This document shows, piece by piece, positions 19,008 to 30,959 of a stretch of DNA of 64,000 nucleotides. How positions within the stretch are numbered: position 1 is the first letter of the stretch; every line of letters starts with the position of its first letter. The DNA is from Undibacterium sp. GTDB lineage: Bacteria; Pseudomonadota; Gammaproteobacteria; Burkholderiales; Burkholderiaceae_D. The notes below the pieces were generated by a model. That model worked only from the letters and a program-made list of their open reading frames with translations. It searched no databases and had not been told where the DNA came from. The DNA lies in NCBI GenBank assembly GCA_030645915.1, contig JAUSNO010000024.1, positions 62,001 through 126,000 of the forward strand, read 5' to 3'. Made by a program: the position numbers and the translations under genes.

Positions 19008-19162
19008 GTATTTGCCCACGATGCCAGATGCTTTTGTCCGGCCGGCCTCCCGATCCGAACCGCCGAACAGAATGCGCTGCAAAACAAGCTTGCGCCGATT
19101 CAGTTACCATAACGCCTTTGCTGCATTCGTGCACTTCAGATGGAAAATATGATGTCAATTGA
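19004..19162 (+). CDS. Candidate small Cys-rich protein between zf-HC2 gene and folE
   Basis: A 52-codon frame starting with MSICPRCQMLLSGRPPDPN, with five cysteines including a CPRC pair and later single Cys residues, as in a small metal-binding protein. Its ATG overlaps the zf-HC2 stop (ATGA), suggesting coupling, but the Shine-Dalgarno (CGAGAGC) is weak and its end overlaps the folE start by 23 bp. I know no family for it. It could equally be the non-coding gap before folE. Confidence 0.35.
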   Translation: MSICPRCQMLLSGRPPDPNRRTECAAKQACADSVTITPLLHSCTSDGKYDVN

Positions 19163-19859
19163 ACCGACAACCGAACTCAAGCCTGTCGACATTCCGATGT
19201 CACAGCGCATACGCGAACGCATCGTCGCCAGCAAGACACGCTATCACGCCAATGACAATATCGCGCAATTCATCGAACCCGGTGAATTGGATGAGTTGCT
19301 CAATGAAGTGGAAGAGAAACTCAGGGCGGTGCTGCAGAGTCTGGTGATCGACACCGCCAGCGATCACAACACGCAGGATACCGGCCGTCGCGTTGCCAAG
19401 ATGTACATCAACGAAATCTTCAAGGGGCGTTACGTTCCCATGCCTGCGGTGACGGAATTTCCGAATGCATCGCATCTGAATGAATTGATGATCATCGGCC
19501 CGATCACCGTACGCAGCGCCTGTTCGCACCACCTTTGCCCGATTATGGGGAAGGTATGGATAGGCGTCATGCCGAATGAACATTCCAATCTGATCGGCTT
19601 GTCCAAGTATGCGCGCATCGCCGAATGGATCATGAGCCGACCGCAAATCCAGGAAGAGGCGGTGGTGCAACTGGCCGACGCCCTGCAGGATAAAATGCAG
19701 CCGGATGGCTTGGCGGTGGTGATGGAAGCAGATCACTTCTGCATGCACTGGCGCGGAGTGAAGGATGTCGAAGCCAAAATGATCAACAGCGTCATGCACG
19801 GTTCTTTTTTGAAAGACCCGAATCTGCGCCGCGAATTTTTATCATTGATCAAACGCTGA
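19140..19859 (+). CDS. folE: GTP cyclohydrolase I
   Basis: Converts GTP to 7,8-dihydroneopterin triphosphate, first step of folate/pterin synthesis. 239 aa from the first ATG (19149 and 19152 are alternatives). Zinc ligands and active site are visible: RSACSHHLCPIMGKVWIGVMP contains the Cys and His ligands (quoted loosely, nt about 19510-19575), DHFCMHWRGVKD has the second Cys, and NLIGLSKYARI follows. The N-terminal about 50 residues are longer than the minimal enzyme. The BLUF gene follows 43 bp later and is probably co-transcribed. Confidence 0.94.
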   Translation: MENMMSIEPTTELKPVDIPMSQRIRERIVASKTRYHANDNIAQFIEPGELDELLNEVEEKLRAVLQSLVIDTASDHNTQDTGRRVAKMYINEIFKGRYVPMPAVTEFPNASHLNELMIIGPITVRSACSHHLCPIMGKVWIGVMPNEHSNLIGLSKYARIAEWIMSRPQIQEEAVVQLADALQDKMQPDGLAVVMEADHFCMHWRGVKDVEAKMINSVMHGSFLKDPNLRREFLSLIKR

Positions 19860-19902
19860 ATCAGAAACTGGATCAAGTCTTAACCAAGATAGAGAGAACA
19901 TC

Positions 19903-20328
19903 ATGCTAGTCCGCCTCCTGTATGCCAGCCGCGCTGTCGATGACAAGTTATCCGACGTGGTGCAAAGCATCATGCAGCAATCACGCGAGCATAATCCGCA
20001 ACACGGCATCACCGGCATCTTGTGCCATAGCGATCAGGTGTTCATGCAGGTGCTGGAAGGCGGTCGTGAAGCGATCAATACCCTGTACGGCCATATCCTG
20101 CGCGACCCGCGCCATACTGACGTAGTGTTGCTCAACTATGAAGAAATCACGGAGCGGCGCTATGCAGGATGGACCATGGGGCAAGCCAATCTGGGCAAGA
20201 TCAATCCGTCCATCATGCTGAAATACTCGGCGCTGCCCGAGCTCAATCCACACCGGATGTCAGGCAAAATGTCGCTGGCATTAATTGAAGAATTGATGGC
20301 TACCGCGGCTATTGTCGGACGCGCGTAG
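19903..20328 (+). CDS. BLUF-domain blue-light photoreceptor (short, no effector domain)
   Basis: 141 aa, a BLUF domain (1-95) plus a short helical tail. FAD-binding residues match the family: Tyr7 in RLLYAS, Asn31 in the helix before GITGIL, Gln in VFMQVLEGG, and the Trp-x-Met pair in RYAGWTMGQ. Blue light changes hydrogen bonding around the flavin; short BLUF proteins signal by partner binding. No output domain is attached. It follows folE and ends 37 bp before a strong terminator. The partner is not evident from the neighbours, although the window holds one active-looking GGDEF and one degenerate EAL protein. Confidence 0.92.
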   Translation: MLVRLLYASRAVDDKLSDVVQSIMQQSREHNPQHGITGILCHSDQVFMQVLEGGREAINTLYGHILRDPRHTDVVLLNYEEITERRYAGWTMGQANLGKINPSIMLKYSALPELNPHRMSGKMSLALIEELMATAAIVGRA

Positions 20329-20365
20329 CGTCGTAATTTGTAACAATCGAATAAATTTACCGTAT

Positions 20366-20398
20366 AAAAAAAGGGCTGGAAATTCCGGCCCTTTTTGT
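20366..20398. terminator. Bidirectional intrinsic terminator between the BLUF gene and dolP
   Basis: AAAAAGGGC, a short middle with complementary GGAA/TTCC, then GCCCTTTTT. A-tract and T-tract flank the stem on both sides, so it can terminate the folE-BLUF operon on the plus strand and the diaA-dolP operon on the minus strand. Confidence 0.85.
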
Positions 20399-21647
<1,249 letters not shown>

Positions 21648-21744
21648 TTATAAAGCAGCTAGGTAGGATGAAAGATGAAGAACAGTAACATAGCAAGGAC
21701 GATCAGCGGTTAAAGTGACATTCCTCATCGCTATTTTTCAAAAT

Positions 21745-21830
21745 GAGCACGCCCGACACGCAATCCCCGTGCGGCTTGCAGAGCAATGTGGCTGGAAACC
21801 CGCATGGATAGTGCGTGGCAGGCATGCCCG
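21745..21830. repeat. Dispersed palindromic repeat, copy B
   Basis: Lies in the 220-bp gap between yraN and diaA. The right part (GCATGGATAGTGCGTGGCAG, from 21802) matches copy A at 1938; the left part GTGCGGCTTGC matches its inner arm. The left arm is an imperfect complement of the right (about GAGCACGCCCGACACGCA against the GGCATGCC end). The element would be transcribed within the yraN-diaA unit and could form a hairpin in the message. Confidence 0.7.
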
Positions 21831-21858
21831 TTTTCATTTCTATCATCATATTTTCGTA

Positions 21859-22245
21859 TTAAGCGGTAATCACGTTTCTCAGCCAGGTAATGTCGCCATC
21901 ATCAATCGCGATCAAGTCAAAGCGGCAGGCAGGCATGGTTTTCTGCGTTTGCAAATACACTTGCGCTGCATGCACCATGCGTTTTTGCTTGGCAGGTGTG
22001 ACGCTGGCAGCTGCTCCGCCAAATTGTGACGAAGCACGTTTGCGCACTTCGACAAACACCAGACTGCCTTGATCTCGCATCACCAGGTCGATCTCGCCGC
22101 CCTTGCACAGGAAACTGCGCTGCACCAGGGCAAGCCCAGCCTCTTGTAAATACGCCAGCGCCTGCTCTTCACCCTCATCGCCGGTACGCTGACGGCTGGT
22201 GCGCATGCTCGCCATGCGCTTTCCTAACCAACTCGAGGCTGTCAT
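21859..22245 (-). CDS. yraN: YraN/UPF0102 family protein, endonuclease-like fold
   Basis: 128 aa. GDEGEEQALAYLQEAG, then KGGEIDLVMRD and LVFVEVRKR are the family motifs; the E-x-D and E-V-x-x-R residues resemble a Holliday-junction-resolvase-like nuclease core. The true function is not established. Divergent from rsmI (41-bp gap), co-directional with diaA and dolP. Start at the ATG at 22245; an internal Met at residue 14 is an alternative. Confidence 0.9.
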   Translation of the reverse strand: MTASSWLGKRMASMRTSRQRTGDEGEEQALAYLQEAGLALVQRSFLCKGGEIDLVMRDQGSLVFVEVRKRASSQFGGAAASVTPAKQKRMVHAAQVYLQTQKTMPACRFDLIAIDDGDITWLRNVITA

Positions 22246-22286
22246 TGTCGTACAATCCTAGCTTGATCAATTGAAATGAATGCACC

Positions 22287-23216
22287 ATGAGCCAAGCAAC
22301 GCCGCCACTTCAGCCAATTCAACCCTTATTGGCGAACGCTGCCATCATGGAAGCGGTATCGAGGCAAAATTATCCTGCCGCCACATTATATGTAGTTGCC
22401 ACCCCGATCGGCAATGTTTGTGACATCTCGTTACGCGCACTGCATTTGCTGGCGCTGGCCGATGCGGTTGCCTGCGAAGACACGCGCAATACGGCACAAC
22501 TGATGACGCGCTACGGCTTGCACAAGCCACTGATCGCCGCGCATCAGCATAATGAAAGAGAAGTGGCCGACAAGATCATCGCGCGCCTGCAGGCGGGCGA
22601 GCGTATCGCCCTGGTCTCTGACGCCGGCACCCCGGGCGTGTCTGACCCCGGTGCGAAGATAGTCGATGCGGTACGCCAGGCAGGCTTGCAAGTATCGCCG
22701 CTGCCGGGCGCCTCCGCCGCCATCAGCGCCTTGTCTGCCAGCGGCCTGATTCACGACCAGTTCCATTTCATCGGCTTCTTGCCTGCCAAGGCGGGGCAGC
22801 GCGATACGCTGTTGCAAGGCTTGACCAGTGTCGCGGCCACCATGATTTTTTATGAAGCGCCGCATAGAATTATCGATTCCACACAGGCGATGCTGACAGC
22901 CTTTGGGGCGGAGAGACCCGTCGTCTTTGCCCGCGAGCTGACCAAACTATTTGAAGAAATCCATCGTTGCACTCTGGGCGAGGCACAAGCTTGGCTGACT
23001 GCCGATAGCCACAGGGAAAAAGGCGAATATGTTGTATTGATCCAGGGCGCAGCGAGTGCGGCGAGCGACGATCAGCTTGAAGCCAGGCGTATCTTGTCGA
23101 TACTGCTGAACGAGTGTTCGGTCAAGCAGGCCGCATCGCTGGCGGCGCAGATTACCGGCCAGAAGAAAAATGCCTTGTATGAGCTGGCTTTGGCGCTCAA
23201 AAGTGCGCAGGAATAA
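22287..23216 (+). CDS. rsmI: 16S rRNA (cytidine1402-2'-O)-methyltransferase
   Basis: Methylates the ribose of C1402 in the decoding centre with SAM. 309 aa; the tetrapyrrole-methylase fold starts at about residue 33 with LYVVATPIGN, followed by ACEDTRNTAQLMTRYG, ALVSDAGTPGVSDPG and HFIGFLPAKAGQR, and a C-terminal RsmI-specific helical region. The first 30 residues are extra; the Met at residue 21 could be the real start. Divergent from yraN; convergent with rlpA. Confidence 0.94.
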   Translation: MSQATPPLQPIQPLLANAAIMEAVSRQNYPAATLYVVATPIGNVCDISLRALHLLALADAVACEDTRNTAQLMTRYGLHKPLIAAHQHNEREVADKIIARLQAGERIALVSDAGTPGVSDPGAKIVDAVRQAGLQVSPLPGASAAISALSASGLIHDQFHFIGFLPAKAGQRDTLLQGLTSVAATMIFYEAPHRIIDSTQAMLTAFGAERPVVFARELTKLFEEIHRCTLGEAQAWLTADSHREKGEYVVLIQGAASAASDDQLEARRILSILLNECSVKQAASLAAQITGQKKNALYELALALKSAQE

Positions 23217-23224
23217 AGCAATTT

Positions 23225-24298
23225 TTAACGTTGAACCACTTGCGGTTTAGCGCCGCCAAAATCGCCATTCTGCACTATCGCTGAACTTGCCTCAGCACGG
23301 CTGGCAAAGGGGCCGCTGATCAGGCGATACAGACTGCCCTGCTGGATGATATCAAAATCCGGCAGACGGTTTTCCAGGCGAACTTTAAGGCGGGACATGG
23401 TCGCTTCCGCATTTGCGCGGATCGCATAGGCGCCGAACTGAATATAGAAACCGAGTGCCTGCGGAAGAGCCGGCGCGCTTGTACTTATTTTTTCGACCGG
23501 CTTATTCTCTTGTACTGCGATCAACTCATCGAGCGACATCTGCCCGGATTTTGTCTCTTGCGTTGCAACTGCCGGGCTCAAAGGGGCTGGCTGATTCTGC
23601 CGGTTCTCGGCCATTTTTTCTATATCTGCAGGCAGCAAGCGCTCGACTTCCATGACGCTACTGCCTTTGCCCAGGTAACCCAGCTTCAGTGCAGCGGTGT
23701 AGGAAAGATCGATAATACGTGTGGAATGAAATGGACCCCTATCGTTAATGCGCACGATGATCTGTTTGCCATTATCGACATTCGTCACACGCGCATACGA
23801 AGGGATAGGCAAGGTCGGATGCGCAGCGGTGATTTTATACATATCGTACAGCTCACCGGACGAGGTCTTTTGTCCATGAAATTTCTTACCGTACCAGCTG
23901 GCCACACCGCGCTGTTTGAGTGGCGTAGTGCTGTCGGTCATGGGCGTGTAGGTTTTGCCAAACACCACGTATGGCTTATTGCCAGAGCGGGAAAATGCTT
24001 CAACCATCGGAATGGGATCAACAGTGGATTCAAGATCTTGCGGTGGATTGTCCCCGGGGCCGTCATCCTTATAGTATGCCCCGCGACCAGAATTTGCTTT
24101 TGGCAAATCTGGCGTATTGCCCTTGCCTGGTTTGGTAACAGATGTGCCAGCGCTAGGTTTGCGCAGTTCAGAAATCACCGGCGCTTTCGGTGAGGTACCG
24201 CATCCTGTCAGAAAAACGGCGCTCAGAACCAAGCTTGTGATGGCAAAATCTGCACGTGATTTTCTTGCTGCGAAACGGATGCAGGAGCGCTGTTTCAT
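23225..24298 (-). CDS. rlpA: RlpA-family septal-ring lytic transglycosylase, lipoprotein
   Basis: 357 aa. Lipobox VFLTGC near residue 33, a low-complexity linker, the double-psi barrel at about 128-215 (GVASWYGKKFHGQKTSSGE, then VRINDRGPFHSTRIIDLS), and a C-terminal SPOR domain (about 282-355) that targets denuded septal peptidoglycan. RlpA cleaves glycan strands lacking stem peptides. Its ATG overlaps the rodA stop by 4 bp, placing it at the end of the mre-mrd operon. Confidence 0.94.
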   Translation of the reverse strand: MKQRSCIRFAARKSRADFAITSLVLSAVFLTGCGTSPKAPVISELRKPSAGTSVTKPGKGNTPDLPKANSGRGAYYKDDGPGDNPPQDLESTVDPIPMVEAFSRSGNKPYVVFGKTYTPMTDSTTPLKQRGVASWYGKKFHGQKTSSGELYDMYKITAAHPTLPIPSYARVTNVDNGKQIIVRINDRGPFHSTRIIDLSYTAALKLGYLGKGSSVMEVERLLPADIEKMAENRQNQPAPLSPAVATQETKSGQMSLDELIAVQENKPVEKISTSAPALPQALGFYIQFGAYAIRANAEATMSRLKVRLENRLPDFDIIQQGSLYRLISGPFASRAEASSAIVQNGDFGGAKPQVVQR

Positions 24299-25401
24299 GT
24301 TTGTACCAGTTTGCGATTATGCTGCACACTCATCAAAATCCCTGCCCCCATGCCCAGTGTCAGCAAGGCTGTCCCGCCGTAACTGAAAAAAGGCAGGGGA
24401 ACCCCGACGACAGGAAGAATGCCGCTGACCATTCCCATATTGACAAAAGCGTAGGTGAAAAAAATCATCGAGACCGACCCCGCCATCAGACGCGCAAACA
24501 GAGTCGGTGCATTGGCGGCGATCATCAGACCGCGCACCACCAGCAGCAGGTATAACAACACCAGTATGCAGTTGCCTACAAAACCAAATTCTTCGGAAAA
24601 AACCGCAAAAATAAAATCGGTGGTGCGTTCAGGAATAAACTCCAGATGCGCCTGCGTCCCTTTCAGCCAGCCCTTCCCGGTAACACCGCCAGAACCCACC
24701 GCAATGGTCGACTGAATGATGTGAAACCCCTTGCCCAGAGGGTCGGTAGAAGGATCGATCATGGTCAGTACGCGATCTCTCTGATAGCCGTGCAACATGG
24801 GCCAGGCGATCGGGACACTGGCTATCGCCAAAACAAATAGCGTGATCAACACCCGCCAGGATAGCCCCGCCAAAAAAATCACAGCAAAACCTGCCGCCAC
24901 CACCAGTAAAGCCGTACCCAGATCGGGCTGCTTGGCAATCAGCCCTACCGGGATCAGCAAGATCGTCGCCGCAACAACAAAATCGTTCCAGCGCAGCGTA
25001 CCTTCACGTTTCTGGAAATACCAGGCCAGCATCAAGGGCGTGGCGATCTTCATCATCTCGGAAGGCTGGATCACTACCCCCACATTGATCCAGCGCCGTG
25101 CACCTTTCTTGATCATGCCAAATGCCGCCACCGCGATCAGCAAGGCGATCCCGAAGGTGTAAATCGGAATCGCAAAGCGCATCAGGGTTTGCGGCGGAAT
25201 ATTCGCCACCACCCACATGACCAGAAACGAAATCAGGATATTACGCAGCTGGTCTTCCACCCGTCCGGGGAAATCGATCCCCGCGGAGTACAAGGTCACC
25301 AATCCGGTTGCCATGATCAAAAAAATAATGATCGCCAAGGCGCCGTCAAACACCAGGAAATAAGACCTGAGGCCGCGCCAGAAAAATCCTTTATTCTGCA
25401 T
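24295..25401 (-). CDS. rodA: Rod-shape SEDS glycosyltransferase RodA
   Basis: Polymerises lipid II during side-wall growth together with PBP2. 368 aa, about ten membrane segments. SEDS motifs: AKQPDLGTALLVV, FIPERTTDFIFAVFSEEFGFVG (nt about 24585-24650) and the C-terminal LPFFSYGGTALL. Begins 2 bp after the mrdA stop. Confidence 0.96.
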   Translation of the reverse strand: MQNKGFFWRGLRSYFLVFDGALAIIIFLIMATGLVTLYSAGIDFPGRVEDQLRNILISFLVMWVVANIPPQTLMRFAIPIYTFGIALLIAVAAFGMIKKGARRWINVGVVIQPSEMMKIATPLMLAWYFQKREGTLRWNDFVVAATILLIPVGLIAKQPDLGTALLVVAAGFAVIFLAGLSWRVLITLFVLAIASVPIAWPMLHGYQRDRVLTMIDPSTDPLGKGFHIIQSTIAVGSGGVTGKGWLKGTQAHLEFIPERTTDFIFAVFSEEFGFVGNCILVLLYLLLVVRGLMIAANAPTLFARLMAGSVSMIFFTYAFVNMGMVSGILPVVGVPLPFFSYGGTALLTLGMGAGILMSVQHNRKLVQT

Positions 25402-25403
25402 GC

Positions 25404-27389
25404 TTATTCCTTGTTGCCCTGCGTTTCACCGCCGGCTTTAGGGCCTTCCTCTGCCTGCGCATCGAGCTTGAGCTGCGAATCGCTACGGTACAGGGCAGGG
25501 TCGATAGGGTGCGTGGAAGGCAACTTGTCCTGCGCACTATTTTTCTTGCCTAGCAAATAGTAATCCAAAGCTTTGCGCACTATCGGCGCCGCAGCTGCAG
25601 AGCCAAAGCCACCGTTTTCCACGATGATGGCGAGTGCAATACGCGGTTTGTCAGCCGGGGCAAATGCAATGAACAGGGAGTGATCCTTATGCCGCTCCGC
25701 CATCCGCGCTGCATCATATTTCTCGTTCTTTTTCAGCGCAACCACTTGCGCCGTTCCGGTCTTGCCGCCCGAAACGTATTCGGCACCGAGAAACGCCGCC
25801 TTGCCTGTACCCTCGGTTTGCACGCCCACCATGGCTTTTTTGATGAATTCTATATTTTCAGGCTTTAGCATAATGCGAGCGCTTTCTTTGGGTACGGTCA
25901 GGCTGCGCAGCCTGGTTTGCGGATCTTCCACCATCTTCACCAGATGGGGTTTCATCACCACACCATCGTTCACCAAAGTGGCCATCGCATGCGCCATTTG
26001 CAGGGGAGTAAAAGTATTTTGCCCCTGACCAATGCCCAGAGAAATGGTATCGCCCGGCACCCAGCGCTGCTGCGCGGGTTTCTTGAAGGCGCTGCGCTTC
26101 CATGCACTGGATGGCAACAGACCGGCACGCTCATGCTCGAGATCAATACCGGTTCTTTGCCCGAAGCCAAAGGGCTTCATGAAATCATGCATGGCATCGA
26201 CGCCCATATCGTTGGCCAGCAAATAATAGTAGGTATCACAAGACTGCACGATGGAGCGGTACATATCCACCATCCCGTGTCCGCCCGGCTTATCGTCATT
26301 AAATCGATGGTTACCAAACATAAAGAAACCAGGATCAGAAATCGCTTGCGACTGTGTCCGCTTGCCCAGCTCCAGCGCCGCCAGGGCCATAAACGGCTTA
26401 TAGGTGGACCCTGGTGGATAAGCGCCCGTCAATGGCCGATTCAACAATGGCCGGTCTTCCGAGGTATTTAACTCATTCCAGCTTTGCTGATCGATCCCTT
26501 CGACAAACAGGTTGGGATCGTAGGTAGGCTTGGAGACAAATGCCAGCACATCGCCCGTGGCGGGCTCGATGGCGACCAGCGCGCCGCGCCTGTCGCCGAA
26601 AGCTTCTTCGATAACCTTTTGCAATTCGATATCAACGGACAAAATCAAATTCTTGCCGGAGGTAGGCGCGTTACGTGACAGGGTGCGAACGGCACGACCA
26701 CCTGCCGACACTTCAACCTCTTCAAAACCGGTATTACCATGCAGAATTTTTTCGTAACTTTTTTCCAGCCCTTCCTTGCCGATATAGTTGGTTCCATTGT
26801 AGTTAGAACCATCCTCCATCTCGTCAATCAACTCGGCATCGTTCTGGCTGATGCGCCCGATATAACCAATCACATGGGATGCCACATCGCCCAAAGGATA
26901 TTGACGAAACAGGCGGGCCTGAATGTCCACACCGGGAAAACGAAAACGCTGTGCCGTAAAACGCGCCACCTCGTCATCCGTCAAACGCGTGCGGATAGGC
27001 AAACTTTCGAAATTCTTTGATTCCTCTATCAACTTACGAAAGCGCTTGCGATGCTTGGGTTCAATATCGACCAACGCAGACAATTCGTCGATCAAGACAT
27101 CAAGATCAACCTTAATTTTTGAAGGTGTTATCTCCAGCGTGTAAGCGGAAAAATTACGCGCCAGCACTACGCCATTCCGGTCCAGAATCAGGCCGCGGTT
27201 TGGCACCACAGGCACTACAGAAATGCGGTTTTCATCCGCCTGTAGGGCATACACGCTGTGCTTGACAATTTGCAACCAGACAAAGCGTGACAACAACAGC
27301 GTAAAACAAGCGAAGACAAATATGCCTATGAAAAACAGGCGCATCCTGAACAGATAGAGTTCGCGTTCGGTATTCTTGAGTTCAGTCAT
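25404..27389 (-). CDS. mrdA: Penicillin-binding protein 2
   Basis: Transpeptidase of the elongasome, 661 aa, anchored by one membrane segment (about 15-37). A pedestal domain with PNRGLILDRNGVVLARN is followed by the transpeptidase fold: active-site S328-T-Y-K331, S383-C-D and K543-T-G in SGGKTGTAQ. The acidic C-terminal tail after about 625 is a variable region. Between mreD (32 bp) and rodA (2 bp). Confidence 0.97.
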   Translation of the reverse strand: MTELKNTERELYLFRMRLFFIGIFVFACFTLLLSRFVWLQIVKHSVYALQADENRISVVPVVPNRGLILDRNGVVLARNFSAYTLEITPSKIKVDLDVLIDELSALVDIEPKHRKRFRKLIEESKNFESLPIRTRLTDDEVARFTAQRFRFPGVDIQARLFRQYPLGDVASHVIGYIGRISQNDAELIDEMEDGSNYNGTNYIGKEGLEKSYEKILHGNTGFEEVEVSAGGRAVRTLSRNAPTSGKNLILSVDIELQKVIEEAFGDRRGALVAIEPATGDVLAFVSKPTYDPNLFVEGIDQQSWNELNTSEDRPLLNRPLTGAYPPGSTYKPFMALAALELGKRTQSQAISDPGFFMFGNHRFNDDKPGGHGMVDMYRSIVQSCDTYYYLLANDMGVDAMHDFMKPFGFGQRTGIDLEHERAGLLPSSAWKRSAFKKPAQQRWVPGDTISLGIGQGQNTFTPLQMAHAMATLVNDGVVMKPHLVKMVEDPQTRLRSLTVPKESARIMLKPENIEFIKKAMVGVQTEGTGKAAFLGAEYVSGGKTGTAQVVALKKNEKYDAARMAERHKDHSLFIAFAPADKPRIALAIIVENGGFGSAAAAPIVRKALDYYLLGKKNSAQDKLPSTHPIDPALYRSDSQLKLDAQAEEGPKAGGETQGNKE

Positions 27390-27421
27390 GGCTGCCAGGT
27401 GATGATTGCGTAACGACCATG

Positions 27422-27940
27422 TCAGATGGGTCGGGTATGGTCTTTATCGACAGCACGGCGCTGCGGAGCAAGTAACAGCCAGGTCACCACTGACCAAAGT
27501 AAGGCCGTGACCACGCTCTCTGATAAATACAGCCACCCCGGGAACTTTGCCTCGGAAGAAACAAGCAGCCGCACCACGATCTGCATTGTCTGTGCAAACA
27601 AAAATAAGGGAAATACATGCAGAGATTGCGCCAGAGGGGCAAACCACAACACGCGGCGATGAATGGCGATGGCCAGGTACGAGAGCAGGGTATACACCAG
27701 TGCATGCTCACCAAGATGAATCGCCGAGTGCACGTCCATCAGCAATCCCATCAAAAACGCTACGCCGATGCCAATTTTGCGAGGTTGATGAATACTCCAG
27801 AAAACCAATACCAAAGCGACGAAATCAGGAACACCTAACAATCCTCCCCAAGGCAAAAAATTCAAGAAAAAGGCAGCAACCAGGCTAACCGCTATAAACG
27901 CAGGGCTGACCGGCAAAAGAATGTAATGAGGGCTATTCAT
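27422..27940 (-). CDS. mreD: Rod-shape-determining protein MreD
   Basis: Integral membrane component of the elongasome, 172 aa, about five membrane segments. HYILLPVSPAFIAVSLVAAF and the later GLLMDVHSAIHLGEHALVY are typical of MreD. The first base of its ATG is the last base of the mreC stop (TAATG). Confidence 0.93.
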   Translation of the reverse strand: MNSPHYILLPVSPAFIAVSLVAAFFLNFLPWGGLLGVPDFVALVLVFWSIHQPRKIGIGVAFLMGLLMDVHSAIHLGEHALVYTLLSYLAIAIHRRVLWFAPLAQSLHVFPLFLFAQTMQIVVRLLVSSEAKFPGWLYLSESVVTALLWSVVTWLLLAPQRRAVDKDHTRPI

Positions 27941-28968
27941 TATGGTGCCACCTTGATGGGCTCTTTAGTTGATTCTTTGACGGGCGCCTTGATCGCTTCT
28001 GCTGATTTTTGTCCGGCGCCAGGCACCGCTTCTTTAGCTGGAACGACGGTAGCCTCAATCGCCGCGTCCCGTGTGACCCTGCGGTTCAGTTTTTCTTTTT
28101 TGGTACGCACTTCTTCGGTGTCAGGACGCGGTAAATTATCGTTCGACACCAGTAAAATCAACAATTGACGGTGATGCTCTATACCGCCAGAGGGAATGCA
28201 AAGTACCGTCTCAAAAGCGGTACTCGCTTTATTCTCTACCTGCACCACTTTGGCGACCGCCAACCCTGGTGGATATACGCCATCAATGCCTGAAGTCACC
28301 AACATATCACCATTCTTGACATCGGCATTGGTCGTCATGCGCATATCCAGATAACTCGATTGACCGCGCCCGTACACCACACTGCGCAAGCCGTTACGTA
28401 AAATTTGTACCGGGATTGCCTGATTTTTATCTGTCAGCAAAGTTACTTCTGTGGTCAAAGGAAAAACACGCGTCACCTGGCCAACAACACCGAGATCATC
28501 GATGACGGGCTGGCTCAGCGCGACACCATGTTTGCTACCCTTATCGAGGATGATTTTGCGCGTAAAGGGATCGCGTGCGTCGTAGATGATCTCCCCGAGA
28601 ATAGATTTCACGTTCAGGCGCTGGCGCAGCTCTACCATAGTGCGCAAATGGGCATTTTCAGTCTTCAGCTGACTGGCTTGCTGCAACACATCAGCGTTGG
28701 CAGTTTGCTGACGTTTCAACCCAGCGTTTTCCTTTTCCAGAGTCGATGTAGAAACAAAATAATTCGACATCCGCAATACCGCATCACGCGGAAACACCGC
28801 GACCATTTGCACTGGATACAACACGGTACCCACTACCTGACGCACTAGACCCAGAGAATTAAGACGGGTGTCCACCACCAAAAGAAAGATGGCGAAAACA
28901 GAGAAAAAAACCACTTTGGCACGGGCAGAAGCGCCTTGCTTGAAAAGTGGTGGTGGGCTGTATTGCAT
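27940..28968 (-). CDS. mreC: Rod-shape-determining protein MreC
   Basis: Periplasmic scaffold linking MreB to PBP2/RodA, 342 aa. A membrane anchor at about 18-38, a coiled coil at about 75-115 (LEKENAGLKRQQTANADVL), then two beta domains with EIIYDARDPFTRKIILDKGSKHGV. The tail after about 275 is Lys/Glu/Ala/Pro-rich, as often in Burkholderiales. A 188-bp gap follows mreB. Confidence 0.95.
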   Translation of the reverse strand: MQYSPPPLFKQGASARAKVVFFSVFAIFLLVVDTRLNSLGLVRQVVGTVLYPVQMVAVFPRDAVLRMSNYFVSTSTLEKENAGLKRQQTANADVLQQASQLKTENAHLRTMVELRQRLNVKSILGEIIYDARDPFTRKIILDKGSKHGVALSQPVIDDLGVVGQVTRVFPLTTEVTLLTDKNQAIPVQILRNGLRSVVYGRGQSSYLDMRMTTNADVKNGDMLVTSGIDGVYPPGLAVAKVVQVENKASTAFETVLCIPSGGIEHHRQLLILLVSNDNLPRPDTEEVRTKKEKLNRRVTRDAAIEATVVPAKEAVPGAGQKSAEAIKAPVKESTKEPIKVAP

Positions 28969-29156
28969 AGTTGAATGCCAGGATCGTAGCGAGTGACAGC
29001 CAAAAAAATGAAATAAATAAATAAAATATTCAAAGGCGCGTCGAGAAATTCAAATAGCGGGATGCAGACCAAGGCGTAAACCGGAACAATACATAAGTAT
29101 TGTGAGGATTTACAACGCAGGTATGCGCCCGTTACTTGGATTTATCGATGTGCCGA

Positions 29157-30638
<1,482 letters not shown>

Positions 30639-30941
30639 ATGTCACTAACTATTTCCGATGTGAAACGTATCGCCAATCTGGCGCGACTTGAACTTTCCGA
30701 AACGGAAGCCACCAGTACACTTGAAAAATTAAATGGTATCTTTGCTTTGGCCGAACAGCTCAAAGCCGTTGACACCACTGGGATTGTGCCGCTAAGCCAT
30801 CCAATTGCCGCATTGATGCCCGATCTTTGTCTGCGCCTGCGCGACGATGTCGTGACAGAAACAAATCATCGCGATGAATATCAGCAAGTGGCGCCAGTCA
30901 CGCAAGATGGCTTGTATCTGGTACCTCAGGTCATAGAATAA
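30639..30941 (+). CDS. gatC: Asp/Glu-tRNA amidotransferase subunit C
   Basis: 100-aa small subunit that wraps GatA and GatB. LTISDVKRIANLARLELSE, then MPLSHP-like VPLSHPIA and the C-terminal YLVPQVIE match the family. ATG at 30639; the longer frame upstream lies in promoter DNA. First gene of gatCAB. Confidence 0.95.
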   Translation: MSLTISDVKRIANLARLELSETEATSTLEKLNGIFALAEQLKAVDTTGIVPLSHPIAALMPDLCLRLRDDVVTETNHRDEYQQVAPVTQDGLYLVPQVIE

Positions 30942-30959
30942 AAATAGAAAGCGCACAAT

